From contig JALFLB010000057.1 of assembly GCA_022775045.1 (NCBI GenBank), positions 1 to 64,000 on the forward strand: DNA of 64,000 nt, given 5' to 3'. The notes under the pieces were generated by a model. The model was not told the DNA's origin. It did not search any database and saw only the letters and a program-made list of their open reading frames with translations. Origin of the DNA: Agathobacter sp. Lineage in GTDB: Bacteria; Bacillota; Clostridia; Lachnospirales; Lachnospiraceae. Both the position numbers and the translations under genes were made by a program. Of this stretch, positions 25,626 to 34,710 are shown in pieces. Every line of letters starts with the position of its first letter. Within the stretch, counting starts at the first letter, position 1.

Positions 25626-26399
25626 ATGCGTAAGATTATCTCACCTTGCGGGCTTCATTGTATCAAAGTAAATCATCTGGGGGTTCGCTTTAATGATCAG
25701 GTTGTGCTTGAAGATATTAATCTGCATATTCATTGCGGTTCGCTTAATGCGATTATTGGAAAGAATGGGGCAGGAAAATCTACGCTGATCCGGGCGATGC
25801 TGGATGACATTCCGCATACTGGGGAGATAGAATTTCGCGATACAAAAGATGGTCGTATGCAGCGATTAAAGATTGGTTATGTGCCACAATCTGTCAATAT
25901 TGAGAAAAATACGCCAGTGAGTGTCTATGATCTTCTGGCCAGTTATGAGTCCCGGTATCCGGTCTTCTTGCCGAAGAGCCGGAAACTTTATGAGAAGATA
26001 CGCAAAAGTCTGCGTGTTTTTGAGGCGGAGGATCTTATTGATAAGCAGGTGTGCAATCTCTCCGGTGGACAGTTGCAAAGAGTACTGTTGTCACTTGCAA
26101 TAATGGATGAGCCAAATCTTCTGCTATTGGACGAGCCGGTTTCCGGAATTGATCAAAACGGTATGGAATTGTTTTTTAGGACAATGGATTATCTGAAAAA
26201 ACACTATGATTTGGCCATCATTTTGATTTCTCATGATTTGGATTATGTTGCAAAATATGCGGATCACGTGGTTCTTCTGGATCGAACCATACAAAAACAG
26301 GGTACGGTAAAGGAAGTTTATGAAAGTGCGGAATTTGAGAAAATGTTCTCCATCGGAAACGAAGAGGCATGGATAAAGGAGGAGCAAGACAATGATTAA
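25626..26399 (+). CDS. Metal ABC transporter ATP-binding protein (ZnuC-like)
   Basis: 257 residues with Walker A GKNGAGKST, signature LSGGQLQR, Walker B LLLLDEPVSGID and H-loop ISHDL. The start at 25626 follows GGAAAGGAG. Overlaps the permease gene by 8 bases. Confidence 0.92.
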   Translation: MRKIISPCGLHCIKVNHLGVRFNDQVVLEDINLHIHCGSLNAIIGKNGAGKSTLIRAMLDDIPHTGEIEFRDTKDGRMQRLKIGYVPQSVNIEKNTPVSVYDLLASYESRYPVFLPKSRKLYEKIRKSLRVFEAEDLIDKQVCNLSGGQLQRVLLSLAIMDEPNLLLLDEPVSGIDQNGMELFFRTMDYLKKHYDLAIILISHDLDYVAKYADHVVLLDRTIQKQGTVKEVYESAEFEKMFSIGNEEAWIKEEQDND

Positions 26400-27207
26400 C
26401 TGGACCTCCTGGCTGGATTATGGTTTTATGCGAAGTGCTTTGCTGGCAATTTTGATTATCACTCCGCTTTTTGGGTTGTTGGGGACCATGATCGTCAATA
26501 AAAAAATGGCATACTTTTCCGATGCGTTGGGGCATTCTGCACTCACCGGTATTGCGGTAGGGGTCGTGTGTGGGGTGGCGGATACAAATCTTTCCATGGT
26601 TATTTTTGCAATTGTGTTTGCGCTGCTCCTAAACAAAATCGGCAGTAAGAATAGCTCATCAACCGACACGATTATTTCGGTATTTTCTTCCTGTTCAGTT
26701 GCAGTTGGTTTGGCAATTTTATCAAAGGGCGGTAATTTCAGCAAATATTCCAGCATTCTTGTAGGTGATGTGCTCAGTATTACGAATCGTGAAATTGTCT
26801 ATCTTCTTGCAATCTTTGCTGTGACAATTATTTTCTGGCTGGTTTGCTTTAACTGGCTGAATGCCATCTGCATTCACCGTGCATTGGCGGGGAGCAAACA
26901 TATTCCGGTACATCTGATGGACAACATTTTTGCAGTCCTTGTTGCATTGATTGTGATGCTTTCCATCAAGTGGGTAGGTATTTTGATTATTAATGCATTG
27001 CTGATTCTTCCGGCGGCGTCGAGCCGTAATATTTCAGTCAATATGCGGGAGTATCATTTGTTCTCATTGATTTTTTCCGTTTTTTCGGGAATTCTGGGAC
27101 TCATCCTGTCGTTTTATACGAATGTTGCCACAGGACCAATGATTGTGATTCTTGCATCTGTTATTTATTTTGTAACTTATATTTTTGGACGAAAGTGTAA
27201 AGAATAG
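26392..27207 (+). CDS. Metal ABC transporter permease (ZnuB/MntB family)
   Basis: 271 residues with eight or so hydrophobic segments and the family segment DALGHSALTGIAVG near residue 43, which precedes the transport path. It completes the three-gene importer. No Fur/Zur-type operator is clear; the genes follow engB with no own promoter seen, so they may be co-transcribed with lon-engB. Confidence 0.92.
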   Translation: MINWTSWLDYGFMRSALLAILIITPLFGLLGTMIVNKKMAYFSDALGHSALTGIAVGVVCGVADTNLSMVIFAIVFALLLNKIGSKNSSSTDTIISVFSSCSVAVGLAILSKGGNFSKYSSILVGDVLSITNREIVYLLAIFAVTIIFWLVCFNWLNAICIHRALAGSKHIPVHLMDNIFAVLVALIVMLSIKWVGILIINALLILPAASSRNISVNMREYHLFSLIFSVFSGILGLILSFYTNVATGPMIVILASVIYFVTYIFGRKCKE

Positions 27208-27224
27208 TTATCTGGAGATGAAGT

Positions 27225-27253
27225 TTGACGGTTTGTATTTTTTATGATACAAT
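27225..27253 (+). promoter_or_regulatory. Promoter of ispE operon
   Basis: TTGACG (27225-27230), 17-base spacer, TACAAT (27248-27253), 30 bases before ispE. Confidence 0.75.
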
Positions 27254-27283
27254 TATTGTATACAAAATACAGAGGAAATACAA

Positions 27284-28159
27284 ATGGATGAGATTACACT
27301 GAAAGCATTGGCAAAAATCAATCTTGGACTTGATGTGGTGAGAAGAAGAGAGGATGGATATCATGAGGTTCGTATGGTCATGCAGACGATTCATCTGTAT
27401 GATCGGCTAACGATTCAAAAGAGTCAGACTCCGGGAATTCAAATTCATACAAATTTGTCATTTTTGCCGGTAAATGAGAATAATCTGGTGTATCGTGCGG
27501 GCAAACTTCTAATGGATGAGTTCGGTATCACGGATGGGGTGACAGTGAATTTGGTCAAGAGAATTCCGGTGGCAGCAGGCATGGCTGGTGGAAGTACGGA
27601 TGCAGCAGCAATGCTGTATGGACTGAATCAGGTGTTTGATCTTGGATTATCCCGCAGAGAACTGATGGAGCGTGGCGTTAAAATCGGCGCAGATGTGCCA
27701 TATTGTATTATGCGAGGGACTGCTTTGGCTGAAGGGATTGGGGAAAAGTTATCTGTCCTTCCGCCAATGGTTAAATGCCCTGTTCTGATTGCAAAGCCAT
27801 CAGTGTCCGTATCGACAAAGTTTGTTTATCAAAATTTGCAATTGGATGCGAATACCATGCATCCAAATATTGATGCATTAATTCGGGATATTCGCAAACA
27901 GGACTTAGATGGTATTTGCGCAGATACGGGGAATATTCTTGAGACAGTTACGATTCCGCAATATCCGGTGATTGCGCAGATTAAGGAGCAGATGATAAAA
28001 TCCGGTGCGGCAGCTGCCATGATGAGCGGGAGTGGGCCGACGGTGTTTGGCCTTTTTCGTGATGAAGAGACAGCCAGACATGCTCTGGTGGATATGAAGA
28101 GTTCTTCACTTGCCAGACAGGTGTATCTTACCAATATATATAACAACAGACGAAAATAA
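27284..28159 (+). CDS. ispE: 4-diphosphocytidyl-2-C-methyl-D-erythritol kinase
   Basis: 291 residues, GHMP kinase fold: AKINLGLDVVRRREDGYHEV, the phosphate-binding loop PVAAGMAGGSTDAAAML and the C-terminal MSGSGPTVFGLF. It phosphorylates CDP-methylerythritol in the MEP route to isoprenoids, so this organism makes isoprenoids by that route. AGAGGAAATAC precedes the ATG. Two genes with a FadR-type regulator form the unit. Confidence 0.96.
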   Translation: MDEITLKALAKINLGLDVVRRREDGYHEVRMVMQTIHLYDRLTIQKSQTPGIQIHTNLSFLPVNENNLVYRAGKLLMDEFGITDGVTVNLVKRIPVAAGMAGGSTDAAAMLYGLNQVFDLGLSRRELMERGVKIGADVPYCIMRGTALAEGIGEKLSVLPPMVKCPVLIAKPSVSVSTKFVYQNLQLDANTMHPNIDALIRDIRKQDLDGICADTGNILETVTIPQYPVIAQIKEQMIKSGAAAAMMSGSGPTVFGLFRDEETARHALVDMKSSSLARQVYLTNIYNNRRK

Positions 28160-28173
28160 GAATGGAGTATGTT

Positions 28174-28848
28174 ATGACAGATGATTTAACGCTTCATATG
28201 GATGCGTATCTGCCGCTGAGAGATGTTGTATTTAATACGTTACGTGAAGCAATTTTAAAAGGTGATCTCAAACCGGGGGAGCGTTTGATGGAACTACAGC
28301 TTGCAGATAAGCTGGGGGTCAGCCGAACACCCATAAGGGAAGCAATACGTATGTTAGAGCAAGAGGGACTTGCTGTTACGATGCCACGTAAGGGTGCAGA
28401 AGTCGCAAAAATGACATTAAAAGATATGGAGGATGCCCTTGAGATTCGCGAGGCGCTTGATGAGCTTGCCGTGCGCATTGCCTGCGAGAAAATTACAGAG
28501 GAACAGCTGAAGCATCTGATTGATGTTAAGGAACAGTTTGAGACCAGTACACGCACAGGCGATGTCAAGAAGATTGCGGAAGCAGATGTGAGTTTTCACG
28601 ATGCAATCTATGAGGCAACAGATAACCCGAAGCTGGTAGCGCTTCTTAATAATTTGAGGGAGCAAATTTACCGCTATCGAGTGGAATATATTAAGGATCC
28701 GAAAAATTATCCGGTACTCATTGCAGAACACCAAGCGATTGTTGAAGGGCTTAAGAACCGTGATAAGCATGCAGCAACGCTTGCAATGGAGGAGCATGTA
28801 AAGAATCAGGCAGTTGCGGTAAAAGATGTGATTCAGCGACAGGAGTAA
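28174..28848 (+). CDS. GntR-family regulator, FadR/FCD subfamily
   Basis: 224 residues: winged helix (about residues 12-75; LRDVVFNTLREAILKGDLKPGERL, then VSRTPIREAIRMLEQEG) and an all-helical FCD effector domain with the usual metal-binding Asp/His set (FHDAIYEAT, EHQAIVEG, EEHVKN). It senses a small carboxylate-like ligand in characterised relatives. It sits 14 bases after ispE, a pairing I recall from other Clostridia, but its target is unknown. ATG 28174 is chosen over 28162 because GGAG is correctly spaced. Confidence 0.9.
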   Translation: MTDDLTLHMDAYLPLRDVVFNTLREAILKGDLKPGERLMELQLADKLGVSRTPIREAIRMLEQEGLAVTMPRKGAEVAKMTLKDMEDALEIREALDELAVRIACEKITEEQLKHLIDVKEQFETSTRTGDVKKIAEADVSFHDAIYEATDNPKLVALLNNLREQIYRYRVEYIKDPKNYPVLIAEHQAIVEGLKNRDKHAATLAMEEHVKNQAVAVKDVIQRQE

Positions 28849-28892
28849 TTTCAGACTGCATGTATAAAAATACAAAATATGGAAATAGTAAG

Positions 28893-28919
28893 GACAGGTG
28901 TAAAGAGCCTGTCTTTTTT
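28893..28919 (+). terminator. Terminator of ispE operon
   Basis: GACAGG/CCTGTC stem (28893-28898/28908-28913) and TTTTTT. Confidence 0.8.
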
Positions 28920-28959
28920 GTGTTCTCAGACAGTTGCATGATAATAAGAGGGAGGAAGT

Positions 28960-30450
28960 ATGCCGAAAACGAAGACGAAAATATCGGAAAATCTTGAGAA
29001 GAATATTGCAGTATATGAGGAGATTTTCTCGGATTGTGCGGATATTAAAATGAAAAGAATGCGGCTGGGATTCGGAAAGGGGATAAGCTGTTTTCTTGCT
29101 TATGTTGAAGTCGTCGTCAGCAACACACTTCTGGAGACGACCGCACTTGGACGTTTGATGGCGGTTCTCGGACAGATGCCGGAAAATCGGATTCATGAGG
29201 TGCTGGATCAGAATGCCCTTGGAATTGCAGATGTCACGTCTTATGACTATATAGAAGATGCAGCTTTAGGAATGCTGACTGGAGATGCAATCCTTTTTGT
29301 AGATGGTTATGTCCATGCTCTGAAAATTGCGGACAAGGGCTATCCGGGAATGGACGTGGGGGAGCCGGATTCGGAAAAGGTCATTCGTGGATCCAAGGAA
29401 GGGTTTACGGATTCCATCAAAACCAACACGGCTTTGATCCGTAAGCGTATCCGCTCTCCCCGGGTAAAGGTGCAGGAGCTGAATAAGGGGGTGAGGTCCC
29501 ATACGGCAGTGGATCTGGTATATATGGAGGATCTCGCATATCCTTCTGTAATAGAAGAGATTAAACGCAGACTTTCAGACTATGAGATAGATGGAATTTT
29601 AGACAGTGGAATCATTGAACAGTTAGCGGAAAAAAAATGGTATTCGCCGTTTCCCCAGTTTCAGACAACCCAGAGACCGGATCGTGCGGCAGTTGCAATT
29701 CTTGAGGGACGGGTGGTACTACTTAGCGATAATTCTCCCACGGCTCTGATTCTTCCAACTGATTTTAATTCGTTTTTAAAGACCAGTGATGATTATTATA
29801 ATCGGTTTGGGGTGGCAACTTTTGCGCGGATCCTTCGTTACATGGCTGCTTTTTTTGCTATGGCACTGCCGGGACTGTATCTTGCCGTAACGAATTTTCA
29901 TACGCAGATCCTTCCGACACCGCTTCTGCTTTCCTTTTGGGAAGCCCGCATCGGGGTACCGTTTCCGGCAGCCCTTGAAGTCATTCTGATGGAAATATCG
30001 TTTGAACTACTGAGGGAGGCGGGAGTACGGCTTCCAGGAGCGATGGGGAATACGATTGGAATTGTAGGAGGACTTATTATTGGGCAGGCGGCGGTCGATG
30101 CCAATCTGGTCAGCCCGATCGTTGTGATTGTGGTAGCTTTTACGGCGCTCTGTTCCTTTTCCATTCCCAATGAGGAATTTGCTTTTGCGTTTCGATTATT
30201 GAAATTCTATATTATTTTGCTTAGTGCGTGGCTGGGGTATTTTGGCTTTTTGTTAGGACTTTTTACGGTGCTGATTCATCTGTCACGGTTACAGAGTTTT
30301 GGAATCCCGTATCTGATGCCATTTGTAGGAGCAGATTTATCTGACTATGAGGATGAACGGGATTCCATCTGGAGAGCACCGATTCGATGGATGAAGATGC
30401 GTCCGATCTATGCAAACCGCAGGGAGAGGGTACGATTGAAGAAGAAATGA
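28960..30450 (+). CDS. Spore germination protein, GerA family
   Basis: 496 residues. A large N-terminal cytosolic domain (about 1-285; ends with PFPQFQTTQRPDRAAVAILEGRV) precedes five to six membrane segments (about 295-440) with the family stretch PFPAALEVILMEISFELLREAGVRLP. It is the A subunit of a nutrient germinant receptor in the inner spore membrane. GGGAGGAAGT precedes the ATG. The B and C subunits follow directly. Confidence 0.95.
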   Translation: MPKTKTKISENLEKNIAVYEEIFSDCADIKMKRMRLGFGKGISCFLAYVEVVVSNTLLETTALGRLMAVLGQMPENRIHEVLDQNALGIADVTSYDYIEDAALGMLTGDAILFVDGYVHALKIADKGYPGMDVGEPDSEKVIRGSKEGFTDSIKTNTALIRKRIRSPRVKVQELNKGVRSHTAVDLVYMEDLAYPSVIEEIKRRLSDYEIDGILDSGIIEQLAEKKWYSPFPQFQTTQRPDRAAVAILEGRVVLLSDNSPTALILPTDFNSFLKTSDDYYNRFGVATFARILRYMAAFFAMALPGLYLAVTNFHTQILPTPLLLSFWEARIGVPFPAALEVILMEISFELLREAGVRLPGAMGNTIGIVGGLIIGQAAVDANLVSPIVVIVVAFTALCSFSIPNEEFAFAFRLLKFYIILLSAWLGYFGFLLGLFTVLIHLSRLQSFGIPYLMPFVGADLSDYEDERDSIWRAPIRWMKMRPIYANRRERVRLKKK

Positions 30451-30473
30451 TGTTCAATAGAGGAGGAAGTTCC

Positions 30474-31583
30474 ATGTTTTCGGACAATGATCAAATATCA
30501 ATACGTCAGGTATTCCGGCTGTATGTTTTTGATTTTATCGGGGTAAGCACATTGATTCTGCCATCACGGCTTAGTGCTTTTGCGGGAATGGATGGTCTTT
30601 GGAGTATTGCGCTCGGAGGGGGGATTGGAAGTCTTTACTTGTGGTATCTTGCAAAAATCCTGCAGGAAATGGATACTGATCTTGTGACATTTATGCAGCG
30701 TACGCTTTCCGTATGGTCTTACAGGCTGGTGATGGCATTTTTGGTGCTGCATTGTATCGTGGTGGCAGGCTATGGGGCTTATGTGTTTGCAGATGTGATG
30801 AAGATTGGACTTGTTACGGGGGAATCTTTTCATTTACTTCTTGTACTGGTATTACTGGTGGCAGGGTATGCAGTATGCGGTGGAGTGGAGAGTCGGGCAC
30901 GGGTGTATGAAATTTTGTTTTGGGTTCTGTTTGTGCCGCTTATTTTGATGTTTTTACTTGCAATCAGGGATGTGGAACTAAATGATCTGATGCCGGTTTG
31001 TAAGTCAGGTGCATCTGTAGTCACAAAAGGTGCAATCCTTGTATTCGATTGTCTGACGCCATTGTTTTTGGTATTGTTGTTTCCTGTTTATGTAAAGAAA
31101 GAAAAAAGAAAAAAAATGGTGCATGCAGTTTTGTCTGCTTTATGGTTTGCGTTGGGAGTTCTCTCAGTTTTGTATGTCATTCTGGTGGGTAGCTTTGGCA
31201 GTAATTCCCTTGCATCTATGCGTTATCCGGCAGTGACACTTATGAGTAGCATTCATTTGCGTGGAAGCTTTTTAAAGAGGCTGGATGCTTTTATGTTGGG
31301 CATTTGGTTTTTTACCCTGTTTGCGTTGCTGAATGTCTTTTTGTTCTTCGGGCAGCAGTTGTTTTGCAAAGCAGCTGGGGAAGAAAAGAAAGGGAAACGG
31401 CGAATCATTTTTTTGACAGTGCTTCTGCTGGTTTTTATTGCTGCAGAAATTTTTTCCTACACCGATGCAACAAGACTGTTTCTCAATTATATGTGTTATC
31501 TTGCAGCGCCTCTTTTGGTTGTACTTCCTGCAGTGCTGTTGGTTTTCGGTAAGTGTTTAGGAAAGGTGGGGAAAAAGGAATGA
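30474..31583 (+). CDS. Spore germination protein, GerB/GerKB family (APC-like)
   Basis: 369 residues with about ten membrane segments, the endospore germination permease family that holds the germinant-binding pocket. Start at 30474 follows GAGGAGGAAG; longer frames overlap gerA without a ribosome binding site. Ends four bases into the GerC-like gene, so the three are coupled. Confidence 0.92.
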   Translation: MFSDNDQISIRQVFRLYVFDFIGVSTLILPSRLSAFAGMDGLWSIALGGGIGSLYLWYLAKILQEMDTDLVTFMQRTLSVWSYRLVMAFLVLHCIVVAGYGAYVFADVMKIGLVTGESFHLLLVLVLLVAGYAVCGGVESRARVYEILFWVLFVPLILMFLLAIRDVELNDLMPVCKSGASVVTKGAILVFDCLTPLFLVLLFPVYVKKEKRKKMVHAVLSALWFALGVLSVLYVILVGSFGSNSLASMRYPAVTLMSSIHLRGSFLKRLDAFMLGIWFFTLFALLNVFLFFGQQLFCKAAGEEKKGKRRIIFLTVLLLVFIAAEIFSYTDATRLFLNYMCYLAAPLLVVLPAVLLVFGKCLGKVGKKE

Positions 31584-32212
31584 AACGAAATATTTCAAGG
31601 ATGCTGGGCTTGCTGCTATTGGTTTCCATGCTGGGGGGCTGCAGTGCAGTGCAGTTGGAGGAGCGGAATTTCCCAATGCTTGCAGCTGTGGATGATCATG
31701 GAGGGCTGGTGGAGTTTACCTACGGTTTTCCGGCACTCAGTCAGAAGGATAATACTGATATGGCGGAGGCGAAAGTCAATGTGCCGATGACGGCAAAATC
31801 ATCCTTTTCCGAGGCACTGTCGGACTATGAGCGGCAGATGAGCAAGAAAGCGGACTGTAATCATCTGAAGGTGCTGGTATTGGGAAAAAATTTTGTGGAG
31901 GAGCGTAAGGCTTTTGACGAGATGCTCGTTTCTCTGAAAAAGACGGAGCTTTTTCCGCGCAATACTTATGTCTGTGTGACGGGGGATGTGGAAAGTCTTT
32001 TGGCAGTGGAGGAAAATCTGCCGGAGGATCTGGGAACCTACCTTGAGATGTATCTGCAAAACCATGAGTCGGATCAGCAGATTAAGCTGATCAATCTCGG
32101 AAAACTATTGGATGAAAGGGAAAACCGGAAGGAAGCCATCAATATTCCGTGTCTTGGGGTGGAGAATGATGCGATTGTGCCGGAGGGGATTTTTACAGTA
32201 GATTTTCGGTAA
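31580..32212 (+). CDS. Spore germination lipoprotein, GerC-like, short form
   Basis: 210 residues with a lipoprotein signal (LLLLVSMLGGC, Cys near residue 21). The following region (VQLEERNFPMLAAVDD, HLKVLVLGKNF, TYLEMYLQNHE) matches domain I of Ger(x)C proteins. Characterised GerC proteins are about 370-400 residues with three domains; the second and third are missing and the frame ends naturally before an intergenic region. It may be a genuine short variant. Overlaps gerB by 4 bases. Confidence 0.85.
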   Translation: MKRNISRMLGLLLLVSMLGGCSAVQLEERNFPMLAAVDDHGGLVEFTYGFPALSQKDNTDMAEAKVNVPMTAKSSFSEALSDYERQMSKKADCNHLKVLVLGKNFVEERKAFDEMLVSLKKTELFPRNTYVCVTGDVESLLAVEENLPEDLGTYLEMYLQNHESDQQIKLINLGKLLDERENRKEAINIPCLGVENDAIVPEGIFTVDFR

Positions 32213-32243
32213 GTTCGTGTTTAAGGAAGCAAAAAGCGGGAAT

Positions 32244-32269
32244 GCTCTTACTATCAAGACAGTAGGAGC
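32244..32269 (+). promoter_or_regulatory. Hairpin covering the spoIIR ribosome binding site
   Basis: GCTCTTACT (32244-32252) pairs with AGTAGGAGC (32261-32269) over 9 bp with one G-U pair and an 8-base loop. The right arm contains the AGGAG site for spoIIR, whose ATG is at 32278, so translation could be gated by opening of the stem. There is no T-run. Confidence 0.5.
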
Positions 32270-32277
32270 GTATTATT

Positions 32278-32910
32278 ATGAGTAGAGATAAAAGGAATAA
32301 GAGAAAATGGGGATGGATATTGGGTATGGCGGCATTTGCAATTCTTCTTGTGGGTGCAGGGAAAGTGCACGCGGCACAGGAAGATCCTCTGCAGCCGCAG
32401 ATTGCGGAAAAGATCCTGCGTTTTCATATCCTTGCCAACAGCGACAGCAAGGTGGATCAGGATGTGAAAATTAAGGTCAGGGATGCCGTGGGACAGATGC
32501 TGGAGCCCAAGCTGAAGGATGCCCAAAACCTTGCGGACACGGAGCGTATTGTTGAGGAAAATATGGATGCCATTGTTGCAACGGCGGAGAATACACTGGA
32601 AGAAAACGGATTTTCCTACGGTGCCAACGCAAGGCTTGCACAGGTGGATTTTCCGGTGAAAACCTATGGTGATTACACATTTCCGGCAGGCGAATACGAA
32701 GCTTTGCAGGTGACACTGGGAGAAGGGGAAGGGCATAACTGGTGGTGCGTCCTCTATCCGAACATGTGCTTTCAGGGAAGTGTGTACGAAGTGGTGAATG
32801 AGGAGTCCGAAGAGGAACTGCGGGAAGTACTGACGCCGGAGGAGTACGCGGATGTGTTTGATTCGGGAAAACTGCAGATTCGTTTCAAATTCCTTGAATA
32901 TTTCCAGTAA
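32278..32910 (+). CDS. spoIIR: Stage II sporulation protein R
   Basis: 210 residues with an N-terminal signal/membrane segment (about 13-32) and the family core (KILRFHILANSDSKVDQDVKIKVRDAV, then NWWCVLYPNMCF). It is secreted from the forespore and triggers SpoIIGA to process pro-sigma-E in the mother cell. In known systems it is read by sigma-F. It is the third type of sporulation gene in this window. Confidence 0.93.
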   Translation: MSRDKRNKRKWGWILGMAAFAILLVGAGKVHAAQEDPLQPQIAEKILRFHILANSDSKVDQDVKIKVRDAVGQMLEPKLKDAQNLADTERIVEENMDAIVATAENTLEENGFSYGANARLAQVDFPVKTYGDYTFPAGEYEALQVTLGEGEGHNWWCVLYPNMCFQGSVYEVVNEESEEELREVLTPEEYADVFDSGKLQIRFKFLEYFQ

Positions 32911-32954
32911 AACAGTTATGATAGCTTTGGTTACTATTCAAGAGGAGATAAACA

Positions 32955-33401
32955 ATGACAAAAGAAGTATTACTCTCTATCAGGGGATTACAGATTGCGC
33001 AGGATAACCAGAGCGACACGGTTGAGGTGATTGCGCCGGGGGAATATTATTTTCGAAACGGTAAGCACTTTTTTCTCTACGAAGAGGTTGAGGAGGGGCA
33101 GCAAAAGACCACGAAAAATATTATCAAAGTAACAAATGATTATATGGAACTGACCAAGAAGGGCGTAGTGAATGTCCATATGATCTTCGAGCGCAACAAG
33201 AAAAATGTTACTTATTATTATACGCCGTACGGAAGTCTTCTGATTGGAATTGATGCCCACAAAGTAGAGGTTCGTGAGGAGGAGAATCAGATGGTGGTTG
33301 AGGTGGAGTATGCGCTGGAGGTCAACAATGAGCATATTGCTAACTGCCATATCCGTATGGTTGCAAATCCCCGCAGGGAGAGTGAATTTAAGCTGGTGTA
33401 G
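32955..33401 (+). CDS. DUF1934/YwiB-family beta-barrel protein
   Basis: 148 residues with regularly spaced strands, GEYYFRNGKHFFLYEE near the start and YYTPYGSLLIGIDAHKVEV in the middle, matching the small lipocalin-like YwiB family. No enzymatic function is established. AAGAGGAGATAAACA precedes the ATG. Confidence 0.85.
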   Translation: MTKEVLLSIRGLQIAQDNQSDTVEVIAPGEYYFRNGKHFFLYEEVEEGQQKTTKNIIKVTNDYMELTKKGVVNVHMIFERNKKNVTYYYTPYGSLLIGIDAHKVEVREEENQMVVEVEYALEVNNEHIANCHIRMVANPRRESEFKLV

Positions 33402-33411
33402 AAAGTATCAG

Positions 33412-33446
33412 AAAATGCATGTGCAGAGTTTGCACATGCATTTTTT
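33412..33446. terminator. Bidirectional terminator
   Basis: 14-bp perfect stem 33412-33425/33431-33444 with a GAGTT loop and flanking A/T runs, shared by the YwiB-like gene and the convergent Uma2 gene. Confidence 0.9.
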
Positions 33447-33450
33447 GAAG

Positions 33451-34014
33451 TTAGATATCCAGTAATCTGGAAATGTCAGAAAAATTGATATAAAGATCCT
33501 CATAGATATTTACTTTTATGACGGAATCAAAAGTATAAGGCACATTAATAAGATTCCCCTCAAAATAATTTACTGTTACACTTTTCCGCTGTGGATCAAC
33601 AATCCAGTATTCCCGGACCCCATAATTTTTGTAGTAATAGAGCTTGCGTATATAATCATCGGAAGGATTGCCGAAAGATACAATTTCGATGATGAAGTCA
33701 GGCGCTCCATTGCACCGATTTCCGTCTAATTTGTCTTTATCACACACAATCATCAGGTCAGGCTGGACGATTGTGAGAGGAGTATCGTTCAATTTCACAT
33801 CAAAGGGAGCCGGAAAAACAGAGCACCCGCCGGCTTTGCTTCTAATGTAATTGCGCAATGACACAAGCAATTCCGTGAGGATGGTCTGGTGACATTGTGA
33901 TGGACTGCCCATATCGTAGATGACACCGTCAAATACCTCAACCCTTGTATTTTCCGGGAGCCCTTCATATTGTTCTAAGGTAAAAAGCTCCGGTTGTGGC
34001 TGCAATGCTGGCAT
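33451..34014 (-). CDS. Uma2-family (DUF820) restriction-like endonuclease
   Basis: 187 residues with the PD-(D/E)XK pattern of Uma2 proteins: YDMGSPSQCHQTI, the QPDLMIVCDKDKL segment with the active-site Asp and the DFIIEIVSFGNPSDDYIRKLYYYKNYGVREYWIVDP core. The family is abundant in cyanobacteria and scattered in Firmicutes; its cellular role is not known. It stands alone, without toxin-antitoxin or restriction partners. Confidence 0.88.
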   Translation of the reverse strand: MPALQPQPELFTLEQYEGLPENTRVEVFDGVIYDMGSPSQCHQTILTELLVSLRNYIRSKAGGCSVFPAPFDVKLNDTPLTIVQPDLMIVCDKDKLDGNRCNGAPDFIIEIVSFGNPSDDYIRKLYYYKNYGVREYWIVDPQRKSVTVNYFEGNLINVPYTFDSVIKVNIYEDLYINFSDISRLLDI

Positions 34015-34077
34015 AGTTTCATATCCCTCCCTTTTTTAACCTTACTATACATGATAAAATGAAATAAGTCAAAAAAA

Positions 34078-34106
34078 TGTAACAAAACAGAGATTCATTT
34101 CGTTAT
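34078..34106 (+). promoter_or_regulatory. Candidate sigma-factor autoregulated promoter (copy 1)
   Basis: TGTAAC (34078-34083), 17-base spacer, CGTTAT (34101-34106). The surrounding 40 bases recur almost unchanged at 35398-35427. The layout resembles ECF promoters (AAC-type -35, CGT-type -10). Confidence 0.6.
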
Positions 34107-34152
34107 TGTGAATGAAGGGATAAAGCGAAGACAACTTCGAAGAGGTACATAA

Positions 34153-34710
34153 ATGATTTTCCTGATGATGATAGACACGCCGGAGGATAAAAGGAAATTC
34201 GTAGTCCTTTATGAGAAGTACCGGCATTTGATGATGAAAGTGGCTATGGATATACTGAAGGATTCCTATGTGGCGGAGGATGCGGTGCACAATGCGTTTC
34301 TGAAGACGGCGAAGCATATGGACTGCATTGGCGAGACTGACAGTACGGAAACGAAGCGTTTTCTGATTACGGTCACAAAAAATGCCGCCATTGATTTATA
34401 CAGGAAGCGGAGGAAACGGATGCAGAAGGAGATATATGTGGATGAGCTGGGAGAGGAAAATGCGCCGCTTAACTATATGGAGACGGATGTGGAAAATGAG
34501 ATCCTTGAGATCCTTAAGAATCTTCCGGTGAAATACCGGGATGTTTTTCTGCTTAAGTATTCCTCGAATCTGGATAACGTCCAGATTGCCGAAATATGTG
34601 GCATACAGGAGGGGACAGTCCGGCAGAGGATTGCACGGGGAAAGTGTCTGATTGAAAAAGAATTAAGAAAATTGGAGGGAGATAACCATGAAGACAATTC
34701 AGGTGACTGA
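34153..34710 (+). CDS. ECF-like sigma-70-family RNA polymerase sigma factor
   Basis: 185 residues: region 2 (about 10-95; FVVLYEKYRHLMMKVAMDILKDSYVAEDAVHNAF) and region 4 (about 120-175; LPVKYRDVFLLKYSSNLDNVQIAEICGIQEGTVRQRIARG). Regions 1 and 3 are lacking, as in ECF sigma factors. AGAGG lies before ATG 34153. It overlaps the DUF4367 gene by 23 bases, the usual arrangement with an anti-sigma factor. Confidence 0.9.
   Translation: MIFLMMIDTPEDKRKFVVLYEKYRHLMMKVAMDILKDSYVAEDAVHNAFLKTAKHMDCIGETDSTETKRFLITVTKNAAIDLYRKRRKRMQKEIYVDELGEENAPLNYMETDVENEILEILKNLPVKYRDVFLLKYSSNLDNVQIAEICGIQEGTVRQRIARGKCLIEKELRKLEGDNHEDNSGD

Noticed and set aside
33451-34014. Uma2 gene as part of a defence island
   Set aside because: It is alone, with housekeeping and sporulation genes beside it and no partner gene.
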